From Pedosphaera sp. (GTDB taxonomy: Bacteria > Verrucomicrobiota > Verrucomicrobiia > Limisphaerales > AAA164-E04): a stretch of 40,508 bases of DNA. The DNA is taken from assembly GCA_002690655.1 (NCBI GenBank), contig NZFL01000031.1, positions 1-40,508 of the forward strand, read 5' to 3'. Below, piece after piece: positions 33,351 through 40,508 of the stretch. Position 1 is the stretch's first letter; each line of letters opens with the position of its first letter. Made by a program: the position numbers and the translations under genes. The notes below the pieces were generated by a model, which was given only the letters and a program-made list of their open reading frames with translations, did no database searches and was not told the origin of the DNA.

Positions 33351-34208
33351 CTACTGAGTGACTTTGGTAAAATTCGAATCGTAAACTGAGTCTATCTGGA
33401 ACCCATCGACTCCCTCCTTGAGGAGGCGTTGAATGTCTCTGCCTGCTGATTCCATATGCTCATCTGCAGGATAACGAAATGTATTGATCGCAGGAAAAAT
33501 GAGCGCACGTGCTTTCTTCAGCTTTTCAACATCACCCGGCAACAGTTGATTTGGTAACCCGAACCAGAACCGTTGACCTAATCGAATGCTGCGTCCTTCG
33601 CGCAAATGAAGCATTTCATTCGAAGTGGGGGTGAACATGACGTGCTTCATGAGACTCCGCATTTGTTCTGAACCCGAGATGGTGATCGTCGCATGCTGCA
33701 GGTGGTTCTTGAGAATGAGTAGATCTATCTCCTTCAGGAAGACCTCATTCTTCTGACCCGATTTAAAATCCAGCATCACCCCCAGATTGAGATCGCGACA
33801 AAGCCCCAGAGCGCCATCCAGGGTAAGGATATGGTCCTGTGAATTCAGGTACTTGGTATCTGCGAGTTCACTCGAGACAAAGTCAGCAATCCGCCCGGGA
33901 CGACCGCAGGCTTTATCCAGTGATCGATCATGAAACACAACCGGCACACCCTCTCGAGATGCCTGCACGTCCAGTTCCACCATATCATAACTTCGTTCAG
34001 CAGCGCGCGTGATGGCGGTCAATGAACACTGCGGCGCATCCACCGATACCACACCTCCTCGATGCGCGATCAGAATGGGGCTTCTTGTGGTTAAGTCACC
34101 ACGATCCGTTAAATCAATCATTCCATCAGCCGCGAGCTGAGAGCTAAGGGTCATGAAGAGTATCAGGCTCAGTCTCATGACCATGCATCGGATTCGTGTC
34201 TCACTCAT
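33351..34208 (-). CDS. Exported glycerophosphodiester phosphodiesterase
   Basis: This encodes 285 residues from ATG 34208. The frame is open to 34286 and ATG 34178 is also possible. A signal segment (VMRLSLILFMTLSSQLA) follows. The GDPD active site is intact: HRG (49-51), E78 and D80 in VELDVQ, and the HD pair at 93-94 (VFHDRSLD). The end DGFQIDSVYDS is also typical. It cleaves glycerophosphodiesters to glycerol-3-phosphate and an alcohol, outside the cytoplasm. It lies 198 bp after the phosphohexomutase stop on the same strand; whether they share a transcript is unclear. Confidence 0.9.
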   Translation of the reverse strand: MSETRIRCMVMRLSLILFMTLSSQLAADGMIDLTDRGDLTTRSPILIAHRGGVVSVDAPQCSLTAITRAAERSYDMVELDVQASREGVPVVFHDRSLDKACGRPGRIADFVSSELADTKYLNSQDHILTLDGALGLCRDLNLGVMLDFKSGQKNEVFLKEIDLLILKNHLQHATITISGSEQMRSLMKHVMFTPTSNEMLHLREGRSIRLGQRFWFGLPNQLLPGDVEKLKKARALIFPAINTFRYPADEHMESAGRDIQRLLKEGVDGFQIDSVYDSNFTKVTQ

Positions 34209-34406
34209 CATGCGCGCATCTTCAAAAAGAGCAGGTGAATCTGAATGGATCAGCCTGCCCTTTCCATTTTTGGAGAAGCAATCCAATCAACAGGGAGAGG
34301 TTAGGCACGCAGAAACCTTCGATATATGGCCGGCATGAGCTCGAAGTCGAACCTGTCCTTGATATTTCACAGAACAATTTGGCAGCGCACTGTTCCATAA
34401 TCAAAA

Positions 34407-36116
34407 TCATGCCAGTTCAGATTCCATGGATCGCAGCAACCCATCCGGTTCACGCAAGGCTAATTCGACCATGGCATCAGCACGCAATTGAGCATTTGCC
34501 ACGGCATAAAACCTCAGTTGAGGTGCATTTCCCGAGGGTCTGATATGACCGATGTCTTCATTATCAAAGTAGAAACGGACACCATCAATGTAGTTCATGC
34601 GCTGTATGGCGGTAAATCCTTCATCGGGTTGAAAATATTGAGTAGCCTCCTCACACAGATGGGCAATCATCAGCATCTCCTCAGTGGTCGCTGAACGCCT
34701 TTCACCAGAGCTAAAACGAAGCTGAGCTTCCCCTTCCCTCAATTCCCAGTCCAGTAAACCTTCAATGTCTGGCGTCCATTTCTGAAGCAGAGCCCGACTG
34801 GATTCTTGCGGAAATTGATCGATCAACCCTGCTTTCCCAAAGCGCGCAGGCAGTTTTCCCAGCAAATCAACAATGCTGCCCTTTTGCTCGACGGCAGCAA
34901 AGAGGACACAGAGAATAGGAAAGAATGCATCCCGTGTCGCAAGGGGACTTAGTTTACGCCCGTCAAATGTGAGCTCTGAACCCACCATAAATCCTCCGTT
35001 CGCTTCCCATCCGACCACAGAGCGACCTTTATCCCGATGGACGGCGTCCATGGTTTGAATAACATAGGGGGACCCAATTTGTGTCTTGAATGGCTGGATA
35101 CCCTTGACTGCCAGATGTTGATCCACCGCGTCATTGGAACTGACTGGCACGACAACATCCTGTGCCTTTAGAAAATCAGCCACCAGCAAACCCAGCAAAT
35201 CGCCATTGATAAACTGCAACCTCCCCCAGCCATCCACTCCACAAACGAGCGGACGATCACTGTCTCCATCGGTTGAGATCACCGCATCCAGACGTATCCC
35301 ATTTTCCGTTTTGGCTTCAACAAATGACTGAAGCTGATTCAACCGTTCGTTGGATATATCTTCTGTGTCAATGGGAACGAATGTATCACTTCTTCCCTCG
35401 GTAAAAACTTGCGCTCCCAATGATTTGAGCAATTCAACGAGCATATCCCTCCCAACCGCCGAATGTTGATAGACCAGAATTTTTTTCCCTTTGAGAAACC
35501 CTGAAGGGAAAAAGTCGGTGAACCTTTTTAGATACGCGTCATGCGCCGCTGGCTCTGAATCTGGGAGCTCTGGCACAGACTCGGGCTTGAGCCATCCTTC
35601 ACCATCAAAAATAGATTGATCTTCCCCCATGGCATATTGGATTTGGCGGACCTGCAAAACGCTGGAGAGAATAGCTGACTCATCTGATTTGAGAATTTCG
35701 CCTTGGGGTCTGTTGAATTTAATGCCGTTGCGGTCAAAAGGGATATGACTTCCCGTCACCATAATGCTTGCCTGGTGACGCTTTACCGCAAAATAAGTCA
35801 GTGCAGGGGTAGGCAGGCGCCCAAGGTAACAAGTGACAAGTCCAGTATCATGAATGGCCCTCACAACGGCTCGCATGATGCTTCGTTCAGGACTATTCGT
35901 GCTGGGTCTCAAATCACCTGAAAGACATACCATGTCTCCCACCTTGATCTGCTGGCGATCCATGAGAAATTCAAGAAATCCGGCAGCGTTGACATAGACC
36001 TCCAGATCGGTCATGTCTTCAACCAGCCCTCGCAATCCACTCGTTCCAAATCGAAGAGCAGCCGGAGTACGACCGCGAAACTTGAATTCGTCTTCTGTAT
36101 GTTGAGAGGCAATCAT
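34407..36116 (-). CDS. Phosphomannomutase/phosphoglucomutase
   Basis: This encodes 569 residues. Conserved parts of alpha-D-phosphohexomutases are all present: RFGTSGLRG (22-30), the phosphoserine loop TGSHIPFDRNG with Ser123, the Mg2+ loop DGDSDRP (283-289), the sugar-binding GWEANGGFMVG and the phosphate-binding RPSGNAPQLRFY near residue 535. It interconverts hexose 6- and 1-phosphates. Coupling to a mannose-6-phosphate isomerase gene, with a 4-base ATGA overlap, favours mannose 6-phosphate as substrate and GDP-mannose supply as purpose. The serine loop reads TGSHIP instead of the common TASHNP, as in some PMM-like homologues, so exact specificity is open. Confidence 0.92.
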   Translation of the reverse strand: MIASQHTEDEFKFRGRTPAALRFGTSGLRGLVEDMTDLEVYVNAAGFLEFLMDRQQIKVGDMVCLSGDLRPSTNSPERSIMRAVVRAIHDTGLVTCYLGRLPTPALTYFAVKRHQASIMVTGSHIPFDRNGIKFNRPQGEILKSDESAILSSVLQVRQIQYAMGEDQSIFDGEGWLKPESVPELPDSEPAAHDAYLKRFTDFFPSGFLKGKKILVYQHSAVGRDMLVELLKSLGAQVFTEGRSDTFVPIDTEDISNERLNQLQSFVEAKTENGIRLDAVISTDGDSDRPLVCGVDGWGRLQFINGDLLGLLVADFLKAQDVVVPVSSNDAVDQHLAVKGIQPFKTQIGSPYVIQTMDAVHRDKGRSVVGWEANGGFMVGSELTFDGRKLSPLATRDAFFPILCVLFAAVEQKGSIVDLLGKLPARFGKAGLIDQFPQESSRALLQKWTPDIEGLLDWELREGEAQLRFSSGERRSATTEEMLMIAHLCEEATQYFQPDEGFTAIQRMNYIDGVRFYFDNEDIGHIRPSGNAPQLRFYAVANAQLRADAMVELALREPDGLLRSMESELA

Positions 36117-37405
36117 TTTTTGCTAGGCACGAGCGCCAGAAATATCCTGACATCTGGATCGAGTTCAAGCGTATAGCGAACATCGTGGCAAATCAACAGT
36201 GGGCTTCCCTGTTTCATGGCAATTTCACCACCCTCCCACTTCATACGACAAGATCCATTTGCAGGCATTTTTGTCGGAAACAGGATCTCAGGTCCATTGG
36301 ATGACAGGGTCACTTCAAGCTGGCCGCTACCGCTCGCTATTTGATTCAATTCAAACTCAGCAGCACCGGATGAATATTTTTGAACCGTATTGGATTCCCG
36401 CAAGGGCTTTGCCGAAAGGATATCCACTTTTTCAGGATTGAATGAAACGTGTTGCATTAACTCATCAACATCCACGTGCTTGGACGTCAACCCACCACGC
36501 AGCACGTTATTGGAATTCGCCATGAGCTCAACGCCTACCCCTTCGAGGTAGGCGTGCAAGACTCCCGCCGGCAGATACATCGCCTGACCGGGGAGCAAGG
36601 AAACAAGGTTCAGTAGAAAAAACGACATCAATCCTCGATCGTGCAATCCATGCTCAGAGCAGCAGTTATTTGATTGTAAGACCCAATATTCGGCGGACTC
36701 TCTGGAAAACGGCTGCCTGAAATGCCTTTCCTTCAAGCGCTGGATAACGACAGCCAATCGCTCGTGCACGTCCCCTGCATCCATGCTCATCAGCTTTCCA
36801 TACAATTTACGGATAGAATGAGAGGCATCTTTTTCAAACTCGTTCAAAAGAAAGGAAAACTCAGGCAAAGCGCTCAATTGATCCCTGATTTCATTGATGG
36901 GCCGAAATCCACGCAAGCCATAAAATGGAGTAAGTGCTGCAATGATTTCCGGTTTGTGGTTTACATCCTTGTAGTTTCTATGTCGGGCATCCAACGCAAC
37001 ACCAATCTCATTTTCTTTTTTGAACCCCTCCTCAGCTGCACTTTTTGTTGGATGAACCTGAATAGACAAGGGTTGAGCCGCTGCCAGTATTTTGAAGAGA
37101 AAAGGCAAAGCCCCCTTGAAAGAAGCACGCACGCGCTCCCCTAGCACCGTGAGAGGAAAATTTGCTATCACCTCCGCAAGTGAAATCCACTGACCATCAA
37201 CAAGTACGTCAGACGGCAAGTCAGAATGAGCCCCCATCCAAAATTCGGCCCAGGGGCGTTTGTCCCTGTTGGGTTTTCCGGTCAGGGCCGGTATGGAATA
37301 AGGGTCTCCCCAGTCATAATGCTGCACGTGGCCGCGTAATGGATATGCACCTGGAAAAAATTGCTTCACAGGAACACTGAAACGAAAAGACTCCGGCAAT
37401 GTCAA
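36113..37405 (-). CDS. manA: Mannose-6-phosphate isomerase, class I
   Basis: This encodes 430 residues. Type I PMI motifs: YDWGDPYSIPALTG (30-43), RPWAEFWMGAHSDLPS (50-65), FLFKILAAAQPLSIQVHPTK with zinc ligands Gln116 and His118, NHKPE with Glu153, and YLPAGVLHAYLEG with His284. It interconverts fructose 6-phosphate and mannose 6-phosphate in the cytoplasm. The downstream gene is a phosphohexomutase that starts within its stop codon (36113-36116), forming a two-step route towards mannose 1-phosphate. The start is 59 bp from the divergent sulfatase gene, so both promoters must be very short or overlap. Confidence 0.95.
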   Translation of the reverse strand: MTLPESFRFSVPVKQFFPGAYPLRGHVQHYDWGDPYSIPALTGKPNRDKRPWAEFWMGAHSDLPSDVLVDGQWISLAEVIANFPLTVLGERVRASFKGALPFLFKILAAAQPLSIQVHPTKSAAEEGFKKENEIGVALDARHRNYKDVNHKPEIIAALTPFYGLRGFRPINEIRDQLSALPEFSFLLNEFEKDASHSIRKLYGKLMSMDAGDVHERLAVVIQRLKERHFRQPFSRESAEYWVLQSNNCCSEHGLHDRGLMSFFLLNLVSLLPGQAMYLPAGVLHAYLEGVGVELMANSNNVLRGGLTSKHVDVDELMQHVSFNPEKVDILSAKPLRESNTVQKYSSGAAEFELNQIASGSGQLEVTLSSNGPEILFPTKMPANGSCRMKWEGGEIAMKQGSPLLICHDVRYTLELDPDVRIFLALVPSKK

Positions 37406-37464
37406 CCGAGAAGATAAAAGAGAGTCATTGCCTGATCTGGCTCAACCGCATAAATTGAAGTCAT

Positions 37465-39297
37465 ATGTATCAGGTTGCAGGAATATTGAGAGATATCTTC
37501 AAGACGTGGGCTCATTGCAAACGTGCCACCATAGTGGCTGTTTGTCTGGGGATTGGCTCCCCTTGGATGCAGGGCATTGGACTCGGGGCCTTGAATGCCG
37601 CGGAACGTCCCAACGTGATCCTCATCATCACCGATGATCAGGGTTATGGTGATTTTGGTTTTACCGGCAACCCGATTTTGAGGACCCCAAATCTTGACGC
37701 TCTCCAACCAAAGAGCGCTCAAATGTCACAGTATTACGTAAGCCCGGTCTGCGCACCCACGCGTGCCTGCCTCATGACCGGTAGATACAACTACCGCACT
37801 CGGTGTATCGACACCTATATTGGCCGGGCCATGATGGAGCCCGCAGAAATAACCGTCGCCGAATCACTCTATTCCGCAGGATATGCTACAGGGATTTTTG
37901 GCAAATGGCATATGGGTGACAATTACCCAATGAGAGCCATGGATCAGGGATTCGAGGAATCTCTCGTATTACGCGGAGGAGGCATCGGGCAACCCTCTGA
38001 TCCGATCGGAGCGGAAGGCAAGTATAGTGATCCAACGCTGTTTCACAATGGTAAGGAAGTGCAAAAGAAGGGCTACTGCACGGATATCTACTTCGATCAC
38101 GCCCTGAAATTCATCGAAGTCAGTAAAACCCGCAATAGACCCTTCTTTGTTTACCTTCCCACCAATGCTCCTCACGGGCCCTTTCATGATGTTCCTCAAG
38201 AGGAGTATGATTATTACAAGTCTTTGAATTTGGCGAATGACCAATTCCCTCAAAATCAAGGGCATGCACTTCCCAAGAACGCTAACCTCGATAAAAGGGC
38301 GCGGATTTTCGCAATGATCGATAACATTGATCAAAATATCGGGAAGTTGAAAAATAGCCTGGAGGCACTGGAACTACTGGAAGATACGCTGATTATCTTC
38401 ATGGTTGACAATGGGCCAAATGCACGTCGCTATGTATCGGGCTTCCAGGGAAATAAGTCACATGTTCATGAAGGAGGCATCAGATCCCCTCTTTTGATGC
38501 ATTGGCCAAATCGACTGAAAGCAGGCACATGGTCGGATAAAGTGGTGGCTCATATCGACATCACACCGACGATACTGGATGCATGTGGGGTCACAGACAG
38601 AAAAGTTTGGGATCAATTTGATGGACGCAGTTTCCTTCCTCTTCTTGATGGACGCAATAGGCAGTGGCTAGATCGAACCGTGGTCATACAGTCTCATCGA
38701 GGTAACTTACCGGTCCGCTATCACCACTTCGCTGCGCGCAATCAAAGATGGAAATTACTGCATGCCTCGGGATTCGGGAACGAATCATTTGAAGGTAGCC
38801 CCCGCTTCGAGCTCTATGACATGCTGCTCGATCCTTTCGAATCACAGGACCTTTCCGCAACCTTCCCGCATATCGTTACTTCCATGACAAATGCCTATGA
38901 CGCCTGGTTTGACGATGTCAGTTCAACTCGCCCCAATAATTATGATCCTCCACGCATCATCATCGGATCACCAAAACAAAATCCAAGTGTCTTAACTCGG
39001 CAGGATTGGCGTCACCAATCAGGAAAACCATGGGGTGCAGCATCCAACGGCGAATGGTGGACTCATTTTCAAAGATCTGGAGCTTACGAAGTCATCGTCC
39101 ACACAAAAGGAGATCAGAAGCCCGATACAATAACGTTGAAAATTGGTGATAACGAATGGTCTGAATACGAGACAATCTCGCCCTCTTCATTCAAATTTCA
39201 AATCGTCATCAATCGCGGTGGAGATCAAAAAATCAAAACGTGGATCAAATCCGGCGATGTTTCCAGTGGCCCGCATCAGTTAGAGGTTTTAAATTGA
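37465..39297 (+). CDS. Exported arylsulfatase-type sulfatase with C-terminal extension
   Basis: This encodes 610 residues. A signal segment is within 20-46 (ATIVAVCLGIGSPW to LNA). The metal DD is at 57-58 (IITDDQGYGDFG). The modification motif is CAPTRACLMTG (96-106), with Cys96 the formylglycine precursor. GKWHMGD, NAPHGPFHD and FMVDNGPNARR follow. After about residue 500 an extra beta-rich region (WRHQSGKPWGAASNGEWWTH, YEVIVHTKGDQKPD) resembles a carbohydrate-binding or sandwich module and is longer than in many arylsulfatases. It differs clearly from the first sulfatase, so another sulfate ester is likely. A PQQ sugar dehydrogenase gene starts 31 bp downstream on the same strand. Confidence 0.94.
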   Translation: MYQVAGILRDIFKTWAHCKRATIVAVCLGIGSPWMQGIGLGALNAAERPNVILIITDDQGYGDFGFTGNPILRTPNLDALQPKSAQMSQYYVSPVCAPTRACLMTGRYNYRTRCIDTYIGRAMMEPAEITVAESLYSAGYATGIFGKWHMGDNYPMRAMDQGFEESLVLRGGGIGQPSDPIGAEGKYSDPTLFHNGKEVQKKGYCTDIYFDHALKFIEVSKTRNRPFFVYLPTNAPHGPFHDVPQEEYDYYKSLNLANDQFPQNQGHALPKNANLDKRARIFAMIDNIDQNIGKLKNSLEALELLEDTLIIFMVDNGPNARRYVSGFQGNKSHVHEGGIRSPLLMHWPNRLKAGTWSDKVVAHIDITPTILDACGVTDRKVWDQFDGRSFLPLLDGRNRQWLDRTVVIQSHRGNLPVRYHHFAARNQRWKLLHASGFGNESFEGSPRFELYDMLLDPFESQDLSATFPHIVTSMTNAYDAWFDDVSSTRPNNYDPPRIIIGSPKQNPSVLTRQDWRHQSGKPWGAASNGEWWTHFQRSGAYEVIVHTKGDQKPDTITLKIGDNEWSEYETISPSSFKFQIVINRGGDQKIKTWIKSGDVSSGPHQLEVLN

Positions 39298-39328
39298 AAT
39301 CTCCCCATCATTATTCCATGTTAATGTC

Positions 39329-40508
39329 ATGAGAAGAGTCGGATGGCATTGCAGGGCAAGTACCCTGTTCAAGGCAATGATCCTGAGCCTGATTGGATTT
39401 CAACCAGCAATCGGAGCCGCAACCCTCTGGGATAACATCGTCCCTAACACCAGCATTGCTCTACCGGACCGCCCCAAGTGGTTGAGCTACGCCACGGCTG
39501 ACAGATTCCCAACCCTTCGTTTTAATCAACCCGTTCAGATTGTTTTCCCCCCGGAGGAGGATAATGCAAGGATGTTTGTGGTTGAAAAAATCGGTCGTAT
39601 CGTTGTCATCAGCAACCGCGATAAGCCCGAGCCCATTACGTTCTTGAATCTGGGGATAAAGGTTTACAATTATTCAGAATCAGGCCTTCTCTCGCTGGCG
39701 TTTCACCCTAATTACAAAAATAATGGGCGATTATTTATTTATTATGTTGCTCGGGAATGGAACGGAACAGGCTGGGATTTTTTTAACAGACTCTCCGAAC
39801 TCAGCGTGGACCCGGAAGATCCTAACTCTGCACTTCCTGATTCAGAAAAAATAATCATCAATCAGCCCGACAAGCATTACGAGCATAACGGAGGCGGCAT
39901 GCTTTTCGGCCCTGACGGATACCTCTATCTTTCCATTGGGGATGAGGGAGAATTCTACGATATTCTGGGAAATGGGCAAAAGCTTGATAAGAACCTTTTT
40001 GCAGGAATGCTTCGGATTGACGTGGATAAACGCCAGGGAAATCCGTTACCGAATCCACATGTCGCAAGTTCGGATCATTACGCTATTCCGTCAGATAATC
40101 CTTATGTGAATTTGAGAGAGTTCCAGGGAATCGAGTTGGCACCTGGTAAGGTTCGCACTGAATTCTATGCAATTGGCCTGCGCAATCCATGGAGATTCTG
40201 TTTTGACCCATTGAATGGAAAACTCTACTCGGGAGATACCGGTGATCACACGCGTGAGGAGATCAACGAGATTGTTCTGGGTGGCAACTATGGATGGCCA
40301 AAGCGCGAAGGGAGCCTGCCGGGTCCCCAAAGCCATGCTGTTTATGATGCTGATCATGGCTTCGTAGATCCGATTGCCGAATACGGGCGAGAAGATGGTA
40401 ACGACATCGCAGGCATGTTAGTTTACCGAGGCTCTCAGTTCCCTGAGTTGGATGGATCAATTTTGTTCTCCGACTACTTCGGGGGCTGGCTGGGCAAAGC
40501 GGTCATTG
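39329..40508 (+). CDS. Exported PQQ-dependent sugar dehydrogenase-like protein, 3' end beyond window
   Basis: ATG 39329 opens a frame that stays open to the last base (393 codons seen). A signal peptide follows (LFKAMILSLIGFQPAIGA). GSDH-type propeller motifs are present: QIVFPPEEDNARMFVVEKIG, YSESGLLSLAFHPNYKNNGR, HNGGGMLFGPDGYLYLSIGD, YAIGLRNPWRFCFDP, LYSGDTGDHTREEINEI and GGNYGWPKREG. The family oxidises sugars with PQQ in the periplasm. It is probably cotranscribed with the sulfatase 31 bp upstream. It resembles the 10800-12233 product in fold, but keeps the usual GLRNPWRF where that protein has GHLNAWRV. Confidence 0.9.
   Translation, partial: MRRVGWHCRASTLFKAMILSLIGFQPAIGAATLWDNIVPNTSIALPDRPKWLSYATADRFPTLRFNQPVQIVFPPEEDNARMFVVEKIGRIVVISNRDKPEPITFLNLGIKVYNYSESGLLSLAFHPNYKNNGRLFIYYVAREWNGTGWDFFNRLSELSVDPEDPNSALPDSEKIIINQPDKHYEHNGGGMLFGPDGYLYLSIGDEGEFYDILGNGQKLDKNLFAGMLRIDVDKRQGNPLPNPHVASSDHYAIPSDNPYVNLREFQGIELAPGKVRTEFYAIGLRNPWRFCFDPLNGKLYSGDTGDHTREEINEIVLGGNYGWPKREGSLPGPQSHAVYDADHGFVDPIAEYGREDGNDIAGMLVYRGSQFPELDGSILFSDYFGGWLGKAVI

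Noticed and set aside
1-40508. CRISPR array, insertion sequence or rRNA
   Set aside because: I read for regular spaced repeats, transposase motifs and rRNA sequence and saw none.

Overview
The window looks like a chromosomal segment of a heterotrophic bacterium of the Planctomycetota-Verrucomicrobiota group, more likely Verrucomicrobiota. This is an inference from gene content: two formylglycine-type sulfatases, a sulfatase/PSD1-cytochrome/DUF1501 triad, two full-length DUF1080 proteins, an NHL-repeat protein, two PQQ-type sugar dehydrogenases and many exported enzymes. No 16S rRNA gene or ribosomal operon is present to settle it. A selenocysteine tRNA shows that the cell has, or had, UGA recoding.

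Layout. 1-5.8 kb: the 3' part of a CobW/COG0523 GTPase gene, an exported DUF1080 protein, a DUF2293 protein, a scar where a truncated lectin-like gene abuts domains V and VI of a group II intron, and an esterase with a GH2-like jelly-roll domain. 5.8-7.5 kb: an AT-rich island of very small genes (a Gly/Cys-rich membrane peptide, a ribbon-helix-helix-like protein, two single-span peptides and an opposing helix-turn-helix protein) on the 3' side of tRNA-Sec, the usual side for an integrated element. 7.8-9.0 kb: an exported cyclophilin-FKBP double isomerase followed by a clear intrinsic terminator.

9.0-13.8 kb (minus strand): a four-gene cluster of MFS carrier, PQQ sugar dehydrogenase, Tat-exported intradiol dioxygenase and exported esterase. 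This could be an extracytoplasmic catabolic module. 14.1-22.2 kb (minus strand): a cus-type copper/silver efflux operon with an exported Cys/His-rich protein, a CusC-like channel, a CusB-like adaptor with three metal-binding modules and an enlarged CusA-like pump. The genes overlap by a few bases, so translation is probably coupled.

22.8-28.6 kb (minus strand): sulfatase, PSD1 cytochrome/DUF1549/DUF1553 protein and DUF1501 protein, the classic triad for sulfated polysaccharide use. 28.8-33.2 kb: an exported thioredoxin-like protein, an exported alpha/beta hydrolase, an L7Ae-like RNA-binding protein, a second DUF1080 protein and an NHL beta-propeller. 33.4-37.4 kb (minus strand): mannose-6-phosphate isomerase and a phosphohexomutase that overlap by 4 bp, then a glycerophosphodiesterase. 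37.5 kb to the end: a second sulfatase followed 31 bp later by a second PQQ sugar dehydrogenase that runs off the window.

The most unusual parts are the small-gene island beside tRNA-Sec, the group II intron scar, the metal-module-rich cus operon and the periplasmic dioxygenase cluster. Nothing here can be shown to be a new system from sequence alone, but the small-gene island is the part I could least explain by known families.
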